Shown here: positions 58,916 to 64,000 of the stretch, one piece after another
How positions within the stretch are numbered: the first letter of the stretch is position 1
Layout: every line of letters starts with the position of its first letter
Source of the DNA: Saccharopolyspora soli
GTDB lineage: Bacteria > Actinomycetota > Actinomycetes > Mycobacteriales > Pseudonocardiaceae
Length of the DNA stretch: 64,000 bases
Assembly (NCBI RefSeq): GCF_022678645.1
Contig: NZ_JALBWV010000012.1
Span: forward strand, 1 to 64,000
Direction of reading: 5' to 3'
Notes under the pieces: generated by a model
What the model was told of the DNA's origin: nothing
Databases searched by the model: none
The model's input: only the letters and a program-made list of their open reading frames with translations
Translations under genes and position numbers: made by a program

Positions 58916-59812
58916 TCAAAGCCGCCCGGAACGCAGGTCGGTGACGGCGAGCCGGGCGCACTCGGCGATCGCCGCGTCGACCTTCGGCAGCGCCGCATCG
59001 GCTCGGGCCGCCAGCGTGAACACGGCGACCGCGACCGGTGCTTCGCCGTCGAACTCGACGACGGACACCTCGTTGCGCACCGCGCCGATCGTGCCGGTTT
59101 TGCCCGCGACCCGCACACCCCGGTACGGGAACCCGGCCCGGATCCGGTGCTGCCACGCCTGGTTGCCCAACAACCGCCGGATGAACGCGCATTGCGACGG
59201 CGATGCGACCGCATCGGCCCAGACGAGTTCGAGCAGCCGGGTCATCTCCCGTGGTGTGGTGGCGCTGGCCAGCGCCGGGGCGTAGGCGCTGACCGCGTTG
59301 ACCTCGTCGTTGTCGGTGAGCCGCGCGAACGCCTCGTCTGCGGTGGTCACGCCCAGGTCGTGGACCAGCGAGGCGTGTGCGTCGGCGGTGCCGCCGACCA
59401 CCCGCGTGCGGGAAAGCCCCAGGTCGGCAAGCGTGCTGGCGATCGCCTCCAACCCCACCGCGTCGAGGATCACGTCCGCTGCGGCGTTGTCCGAGACGCC
59501 GATCATCGAGGCCGCCAGGTCGCGCCAGGACAACGTGACGGGGTCCAGGAACGTCGACAGCCCGGTGGGACCGGGCGTGCTGGAAGTCGGATCGATCCGC
59601 ACCGCAGCGCGCGGATCCAGCGCACCCGAGTCGAAGTCGCGGCACATCGCCACCAGCAGCGGCAGCTTGTAGACCGACGCTGCGACCACGAGTTCGTCGG
59701 CGCCGAGACCGATCTCCCGCACGGTCGCGCAACCCAACTGCTTCGCATGCACCCAACCTTGGGCACCGGCATCGGCGAGCACCTCGCGGATCCGGTCCTC
59801 GACGGGGTTCAC
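58916..59812 (-). CDS. Beta-lactamase-like serine hydrolase, no signal peptide
   Basis: The 298-residue protein has the class A-like motifs SVYK (46-49), SDN (107-109) and KTG (238-240). The region between SDN and KTG differs from the neighbouring enzyme and the EXXXN motif is not evident. The N-terminus ([12 protein letters not shown]) has no signal peptide, so it may be cytosolic. The GTG start overlaps the LysR stop (GTGA, 59809-59812), implying coupled translation. It could be a true beta-lactamase, an esterase or a peptidase. Confidence 0.82.
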   Translation of the reverse strand: MNPVEDRIREVLADAGAQGWVHAKQLGCATVREIGLGADELVVAASVYKLPLLVAMCRDFDSGALDPRAAVRIDPTSSTPGPTGLSTFLDPVTLSWRDLAASMIGVSDNAAADVILDAVGLEAIASTLADLGLSRTRVVGGTADAHASLVHDLGVTTADEAFARLTDNDEVNAVSAYAPALASATTPREMTRLLELVWADAVASPSQCAFIRRLLGNQAWQHRIRAGFPYRGVRVAGKTGTIGAVRNEVSVVEFDGEAPVAVAVFTLAARADAALPKVDAAIAECARLAVTDLRSGRL

Positions 59813-60684
59813 CGCTGCCGTCGCAATGCCGTCTCGAACGCGGTCCGCACATCCTCGGGCGACGCCGGTTCTTGCCAGATCAGCCGCACCCGCAGCGCCA
59901 GGTCCTCGCCGGCCGACAGGCTCACCACGCCGGGCACCGCCAGCGACGAGTCGGTGGTGAGCGCGAACGCCCGCCCGGCGGCCACCGCGGTAACCGCGTC
60001 GCGATCCCCGGCCGCCGGTAGGAAGTCGGGGTCGAGGCCCTTGCTCCGCAGGGTGTCCGCGAGCAGGTCGAACGCGGCCGTGCCGTGGCTGCGCGGTGCC
60101 GTCGCACATGCGAGCCCGCGCAGCGCCCTGATCGACTGCTTTCGGCGCGCGGCCGGATGATCGGTGGGGACCAGCAGCCAGCGCGGGATCTTCAGGACTG
60201 GCCCGGCTGCCAGCGCGCCGACCAGTGCCGGGTGGTGCACCGCTGCGCAGTCCAATCGACCAGCGGTTACGGCATCGACGAGTTCGACCGTCGCTGCGGT
60301 GCTGGTGATCACGGTGCGGGCCGTCGGATCCGGCGCGGCGGCGCGAACGGCCGCCGTGATGGCGGCGACCTGCCAATCGCTCAACGCCGGGATGACACCG
60401 ACCCGCACCGCACCGCGGTTCTCCCGCTGGCGGCGCGCCTCGTCCTCGAACTGGTCCGCGCCGTCGAGCAGGGCGCGCGCTCTGGGCAACAACTCGGCAC
60501 CGGCCGTGGTCAGCCGGACGCCGCGCGAACCTCTCGTCAGCAGCGTGACGCCGAGTCTCGCCTCCAGCCGTTGCACGCCCTGCGACAGCGGCGGCTGCGT
60601 CATGCCGAGCCGGTCGGCGGCGTGCCCGAAATGGCCTTCCTCGGCAACCGCGACGAAGAACCGGAGATGGCGAAGCAGATCCAC
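59809..60684 (-). CDS. LysR-family transcription regulator
   Basis: The 291-residue protein has the N-terminal winged helix LRHLRFFVAVAEEGHFGHAADRLGMTQPPLSQGVQRLEARLG and a periplasmic-binding-like effector domain (VRVGVIPAL...). GTG start at 60684. Same-strand coupling to a beta-lactamase-like gene is unlike the usual divergent ampR-ampC layout. It may control that gene, the other beta-lactamase, or both. Confidence 0.9.
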   Translation of the reverse strand: MDLLRHLRFFVAVAEEGHFGHAADRLGMTQPPLSQGVQRLEARLGVTLLTRGSRGVRLTTAGAELLPRARALLDGADQFEDEARRQRENRGAVRVGVIPALSDWQVAAITAAVRAAAPDPTARTVITSTAATVELVDAVTAGRLDCAAVHHPALVGALAAGPVLKIPRWLLVPTDHPAARRKQSIRALRGLACATAPRSHGTAAFDLLADTLRSKGLDPDFLPAAGDRDAVTAVAAGRAFALTTDSSLAVPGVVSLSAGEDLALRVRLIWQEPASPEDVRTAFETALRRQR

Positions 60685-60730
60685 GACCTAGATCCAAGCA
60701 AACCACCCCAGCACCACCCGGAGGGTGCGA

Positions 60731-61077
60731 GGTGAAGGGCACCTTTCACCAAGTTAGAGGGTGCGCGGATTGGGCGTGGCGTGGGCGGTCATCAAGCAAG
60801 CGGCGGTAGCCGCTTCCGGTGGTAGACCGCCGCCGCGACACCCAACGGACGCACGCACCTGGGCCGTCGCAAGCAGCGAAGCCGCTTAGCCCACCCATGC
60901 AACTTGCACCGCCGCGGGTTCTCAGAGGCTTTCTCGCGAGGACAGCCCCGACGCCGCGTATCCGGACATACATAAGTCGGGGATCCCGCAGCCGAGAAAG
61001 CCTCTGAGGTTCCGCACCCGCACCGCCACGCAAAACGAGCCGCACACCCTCCAACTTGGTAAGAGGTGCCCTTCACC
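60731..61077. terminator. Family C hairpin split by an insertion
   Basis: GGTGAAGGGCACC...CCAAGTT (60731-60755) and AACTTGG...GGTGCCCTTCACC (61053-61077) are the two arms of the same palindromic hairpin seen elsewhere in the window. Here they are separated by about 297 bases instead of the usual 4-5-base loop. Confidence 0.65.
60757..61051 (-). mobile_element. MITE-like repeat element, family B copy 2
   Basis: A 295-base element with short inverted ends (GAGGGTGCGCGG on the left; complement of GAGGGTGTGCGG on the right). It has a perfect 16-bp internal inverted repeat (60921-60936 CTCAGAGGCTTTCTCG with 60993-61008) enclosing a second one (CCCCGAC 60946-60952, GTCGGGG 60976-60982). It sits in the loop of a terminator palindrome, so it is probably an insertion. 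No transposase or supportable ORF is inside. A clear target duplication is not visible. Confidence 0.65.
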
Positions 61078-61079
61078 TC

Positions 61080-62078
61080 TCACGTGATCGCGGGGACCAC
61101 TTGGCCCGCGATCAGGAATAGGCAGATGCAGCCGTTGATGATGCGGTGGGTCAGGAAGACCGCCACGAACTCGCGGATCGTCGCGCTCGGCACGAAGTAC
61201 CGGGCCGTCGGGGAACCGATCACCTGCGCCCTGACCTTCTCCTTGCGGGCGATTCGAGCGGCGCGCATGACGTGGAAGTTGTTGGTGACCACCAGGCAGC
61301 GGTACTTGGGCTTGATGGCCTGCATGATCGCCTTGCTGAACCGCAGGTTCTGCTCGGTGGTGCGCGACTCGTCCTCGACCAGGATCTCGCTTTCCGGGAC
61401 ACCGCCGGAAACGAGGTAGTCGGCCATCGCCCGCGCCTCGGGTAGGTCCTCACCGGGCCCCTGCCCGCCGGAGGTGATCAGCACGGGGTGTCGGCCCTTC
61501 GCCCGCTCGGCGTCGTACACGGCGCGCCCCCGGTCGAGCCGACTGGCCAGCAGCGGCGGCACGCGGGACCCGATCAGCCCCGAGCCCAACACCACGATGA
61601 AGTCCACGGCGCGGCGGGGCCGGATCTTGCCGTAGACGAACGAGTAGAGCAGGAAGCACACGAACAGGAATGACACGTAAGCGAGCAGGCTGCCCACGGT
61701 GGCCATGGCGACTTTCAGCGGCGGCCACTTGGTGAAGTTGGCCACGGCTGAAAGCACCAGGTAGCCGATGATCCCGATGCCCGCTGCCAGCGACAGCAGG
61801 TTCGCCGGGCGCCTGCCCTCGCGCCGCAGCATCGTCACGCCGTTGGCGATCAGGAAACCGGCGAGGACCAGTACGAACAGCGGGATGAGCAGCACCAGCC
61901 CCACCAGCACGACGGCTGCCGCCCACTCCGATACCGAAGCGAGCGTCGTCAGCAGTCCGCCGACCAGGAAGACCAGCGCGAAGAACAGGTAGACGCCGTT
62001 GCGCAACTGGCGACGGTCGTAGATGAAACTGACCGTGAACACGAGGAAAAGCATCCCGGCTGGGATGTAGAAAAGCAT
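61080..62078 (-). CDS. YdcF-family (DUF218) membrane protein
   Basis: The 332-residue protein has four to five N-terminal membrane segments (1-150) and a C-terminal DUF218/YdcF domain: FIVVLGSGLIGSRVPPLLASRLDRG, VLITSGGQGPGEDLPEARAMADYL, EDESRTTEQNLRFSKAI, VVTNNFHVMRAARIARK. A hydrophobic segment closes the C-terminus. YdcF-type proteins are linked to envelope or peptidoglycan processes (ElyC/SanA relatives); exact function unknown. It lies downstream of the gentisate operon terminator. Confidence 0.88.
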   Translation of the reverse strand: MLFYIPAGMLFLVFTVSFIYDRRQLRNGVYLFFALVFLVGGLLTTLASVSEWAAAVVLVGLVLLIPLFVLVLAGFLIANGVTMLRREGRRPANLLSLAAGIGIIGYLVLSAVANFTKWPPLKVAMATVGSLLAYVSFLFVCFLLYSFVYGKIRPRRAVDFIVVLGSGLIGSRVPPLLASRLDRGRAVYDAERAKGRHPVLITSGGQGPGEDLPEARAMADYLVSGGVPESEILVEDESRTTEQNLRFSKAIMQAIKPKYRCLVVTNNFHVMRAARIARKEKVRAQVIGSPTARYFVPSATIREFVAVFLTHRIINGCICLFLIAGQVVPAIT

Positions 62079-62112
62079 GCCCGGCAGGCTATCCGACCAC
62101 CCGTGGCGGCTT

Positions 62113-62148
62113 TCGGATACCAGGCGAGGCGCACTCGCCTGGCTCCGA
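62113..62148 (-). terminator. Hairpin terminator after the gentisate operon
   Basis: CCAGGCGAG (62120-62128) and CTCGCCTGG (62134-62142) form a perfect 9-bp stem with a five-base loop, extended outward by TCGGA/TCCGA (62113-62117, 62144-62148). It lies between the isomerase stop and the YdcF start. Confidence 0.6.
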
Positions 62149-62204
62149 TTCGCCCGAAACCCTCGCCAAGTCCGGTCTCGCGGGCGCGTGTCGACAGTCG
62201 GGAA

Positions 62205-62915
62205 CTACAGCCAGCGGCCCAGTTCCGGTAGTTCGCCCCCATCGGCCTTGAGGTCGCCGACTCCCCTACCGGACACCCAGCGGGCGAGGTCCACGCTGGA
62301 ACCCCGCACCACGCGGGGCTTCTCGCCGTCGATGTCGACCCGGTACTCGGCGTCGCGGTCGTCCGGGCGCAGCAGCAGGGCCGGACCCTGCCCCTTGCGG
62401 TGCCACAGGCTGATGATGTCGGCCAGCAGGGCATCGACGAAATCCGGTGGGAAATCGACGAAACTACCGCCGTTGCCGAGGTCGACCGCGTGGATCCACA
62501 CCTCGCGGGCCCGCAACCACGGCGTCTCGGTGGCTGGCACCAGGCGCCCCTGCGCGGTGCGGACCTCGGCGTTCCAGCGATCTTCGGGCAGATCCCGCCA
62601 ACTGACGTCCAGGTGCGCCGCCGCGTGCTCGGCGAGCGCCCGGAGGGCGGACACGCTGAGCGTGGCCCCTTCCTCGATCTCCGCCGCACGTGCCTGCGGC
62701 GAGCTGTACATCGGGTTCTCCACGCCGGTTTCGGCCCAGTCGACCAGCCGCGCGATGGCTCGCGCGTTGTAGCCGACATGGGCCACCAGGTGCCGCCGGG
62801 TCCAGCCCGGCAGCGCGGTGGGGGTGTCGAATTCGGCGTCCGGAAGTTCGTTCAGCTTGCGGGCGAAGTACGCGCTGCCGCGCCGCGCCCACAGCAGCCG
62901 CTGCGCGAGGCTCAC
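62205..62915 (-). CDS. Mycothiol-dependent maleylpyruvate isomerase
   Basis: Second step of the gentisate pathway: maleylpyruvate to fumarylpyruvate. The 236-residue protein has the metal-binding pattern LPGWTRRHLVAHVGYNARAIARL and REVWIHAVDLGNGGSF, with the C-terminal SCP2-like domain. The GTG at 62915 overlaps the FAH gene stop (GTGA, 62912-62915). Operon position makes the pathway assignment much firmer than for the paralogue at 47441. Confidence 0.92.
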   Translation of the reverse strand: MSLAQRLLWARRGSAYFARKLNELPDAEFDTPTALPGWTRRHLVAHVGYNARAIARLVDWAETGVENPMYSSPQARAAEIEEGATLSVSALRALAEHAAAHLDVSWRDLPEDRWNAEVRTAQGRLVPATETPWLRAREVWIHAVDLGNGGSFVDFPPDFVDALLADIISLWHRKGQGPALLLRPDDRDAEYRVDIDGEKPRVVRGSSVDLARWVSGRGVGDLKADGGELPELGRWL

Positions 62916-63730
62916 GACGGTTCCCGCACGGTGTTGACCAGTTCGCCGAGCCCGTCGATGCGGGTCACCAGCTTGCTGCCCGCGGCCAGGTAGCGGGGTG
63001 GTTTCCGGGCGTGCCCGACGCCGCCGGGAGTACCGGTGGCGATCACGTCGCCGGGGTTGAGCGTGACGATCTCGGAGATGTAGGAGACCAGGTGCACCGG
63101 GTCGAAGAGCAGGTCGCTGACGTTGGACCGCTGCATGACCTCCCCATCGACCTCGGTGACGATCTCCGCGTCGAGCGCGAACTCGTCGGGTGTCACCAGG
63201 TACGGCCCGAATGGCGTGGTGGCCTCGAAGGTCTTGCCCTGCAACCACTGCTTGGTCCGGTACTGGTAGTCGCGCACCGTGACGTCGTTGAGCACCGCAT
63301 AACCGGCGATCGCCGCCTCGGCAGCCGCGCGGTCGGCGCCGCGCACCCGCGAGCCGACCACGACCGCCAGCTCGGCCTCCCAGTCGAGCGCTTCGGAGAC
63401 CTTGGGCAGCTCGATTTGGTCGTTCGGGCCGATCAGCGCTTCCGAGAACTTGGCGAACAGCGTCGGGTAATCCGGCAGCTCGCGTCCCATCTCCAGGATG
63501 TGGTTGCGGTAGTTGAGCCCGACGCACACGATCTTCCCAGGATCGGGCACCACCGGCGCGAGGTCCACATCGGACAGCCGGTGCCGGGCGCCATCAGCCG
63601 ACGCGGCGGTCTGCCACTGGTCCTGCCGCAGCAGGGCGCCGACATCGGCTGCGGCGAGCGCCACCGCCTCGTCACCCTCGATGCGAGCGGCGGTGGTCGT
63701 GCCACCGAGGCGCAGCGTGGCCAGCTTCAT
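62912..63730 (-). CDS. Fumarylpyruvate hydrolase (FAH family)
   Basis: Third step of the gentisate route: fumarylpyruvate to fumarate and pyruvate. The 272-residue protein has the FAH fold: PGKIVCVGLNYRNHILEMG, LDWEAELAVVVGSRVRGA (metal-binding Glu residues), GYAVLNDVTVRDYQ, QGKTFEATTPFGPYLV and ATGTPGGVGHARKPPRYL. The ATG overlaps the dioxygenase stop (ATGA, 63727-63730). Some FAH enzymes act on other acylpyruvates; context favours fumarylpyruvate. Confidence 0.9.
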   Translation of the reverse strand: MKLATLRLGGTTTAARIEGDEAVALAAADVGALLRQDQWQTAASADGARHRLSDVDLAPVVPDPGKIVCVGLNYRNHILEMGRELPDYPTLFAKFSEALIGPNDQIELPKVSEALDWEAELAVVVGSRVRGADRAAAEAAIAGYAVLNDVTVRDYQYRTKQWLQGKTFEATTPFGPYLVTPDEFALDAEIVTEVDGEVMQRSNVSDLLFDPVHLVSYISEIVTLNPGDVIATGTPGGVGHARKPPRYLAAGSKLVTRIDGLGELVNTVREPS

Positions 63731-64000
63731 CGTTCACCTTCCTCGACGAGCACGCGGGACTGGTTGAGCCGTTCGAAGATCGGCTGGTCGGAGAAGCGGA
63801 ACAGGTCGAACCCGCCTTCGGAACGCAGCGACCACTTGGACCAGGACGGCACGACGAACAGGTCACCGGTCGACACGTGGTGCTCGGTGCCGTCGAGCAC
63901 CACCTCGCCGTCGCCTTCGAACACCTGCCACACCGCGGAGCCGACCTCCCGGCGCGGGCGGGTCCACGCCCCGGCGCGCAGCCGGTGGAACTCGGCGCGG
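63727..64000 (-). CDS. Gentisate 1,2-dioxygenase, C-terminal part (runs off the window)
   Basis: Ring-cleaving cupin enzyme making maleylpyruvate from gentisate. Only the last about 90 residues are in the window: FHRLRAGAWTRPRREVGSAVWQVFEGDGEV and LFVVPSWSKWSLRSEGGFDLFRFSDQPIFERL, matching the C-terminal cupin of the family. The 5' part lies to the right of position 64000. It is first or early in the gentisate operon. Confidence 0.85.
   Translation of the reverse strand, partial: RAEFHRLRAGAWTRPRREVGSAVWQVFEGDGEVVLDGTEHHVSTGDLFVVPSWSKWSLRSEGGFDLFRFSDQPIFERLNQSRVLVEEGER

Noticed and set aside
54807-61051. Family B element as a tRNA, riboswitch or CRISPR-like array
   Set aside because: There is no cloverleaf, no known aptamer pattern and no regularly spaced repeats; the inverted ends and nested position fit a mobile element better.

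Overview
This is a 64 kb stretch of high-GC actinobacterial chromosome. ArgR-type arginine control, a DasR-like chitobiose uptake operon, mycothiol-type maleylpyruvate isomerases, GTG/TTG starts and many ATGA/GTGA overlaps suggest a filamentous actinomycete of the Pseudonocardiales. Saccharopolyspora is my best guess, but that is inference from protein style and not a database result. No tRNA, CRISPR array, transposase or prophage gene was recognised.

Left part (1-23.5 kb) is mostly housekeeping. The left edge carries the promoter and leader of an rRNA operon that continues off the window on the minus strand. Then, all on the minus strand, come tyrS, a 3-methyladenine DNA glycosylase gene, and the arginine operon argC-ACT-(repeat mini-ORF)-argJ-argB-argD-argF-argR-argH. 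Most of that operon is chained by 4-base stop/start overlaps, and it begins at a promoter with an ArgR-type palindrome directly ahead of argC. A GNAT acetyltransferase, a STAND-type ATPase, and an fmdB-amiS-fmdA formamide operon follow. After these lie pheST, a SpoU-type RNA methyltransferase, rplT-rpmI-infC (infC apparently starting at ATC), a DUF1844 gene and a LysE exporter.

Middle part (23.5-44.2 kb) is metabolic and accessory. An IclR-controlled D-amino-acid module contains RidA, a PLP D-amino-acid lyase/deaminase and an N-acyl-D-amino-acid deacylase; the deacylase runs into an anomalous poly-G/poly-C block. Next are two Tat-exported proteins (amidohydrolase, beta-propeller lactonase) and a frameshifted GH5 glycosidase. 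A dasABC-like sugar ABC transporter preceded by a DasR-like site, with a cytosolic GH20 hexosaminidase, comes next. Two large tandem paralogues of unknown function follow, each with a cytosolic part, two membrane segments and an outer periplasmic-binding-protein-like domain.

Right part (44.2-64 kb) contains uvrA, a DinB/maleylpyruvate-isomerase-like protein, a small membrane protein, an MBL-fold hydrolase, a LAL-type LuxR regulator, a Tat/lipobox alpha/beta hydrolase, a LigD-type polymerase/primase, a DUF418 acyltransferase-like membrane protein and an orphan histidine kinase. Two different class A beta-lactamase-like proteins follow, one GTGA-coupled to a LysR regulator, then a YdcF-family protein. 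A gentisate operon (dioxygenase, FAH hydrolase, maleylpyruvate isomerase) runs off the right edge.

Three dispersed repeat families cut across the gene content and are the least explained part of the window. (1) A 130-155 bp mini-ORF repeat begins and ends exactly at ATGA stop/start overlaps inside operons (three copies, arg and das operons). (2) A roughly 295 bp MITE-like element with GAGGGTG ends and internal hairpins has one copy inserted in the loop of a terminator hairpin, a second starting on a stop codon, and one probable remnant. (3) A family of near-identical long palindromic hairpins lies between genes.
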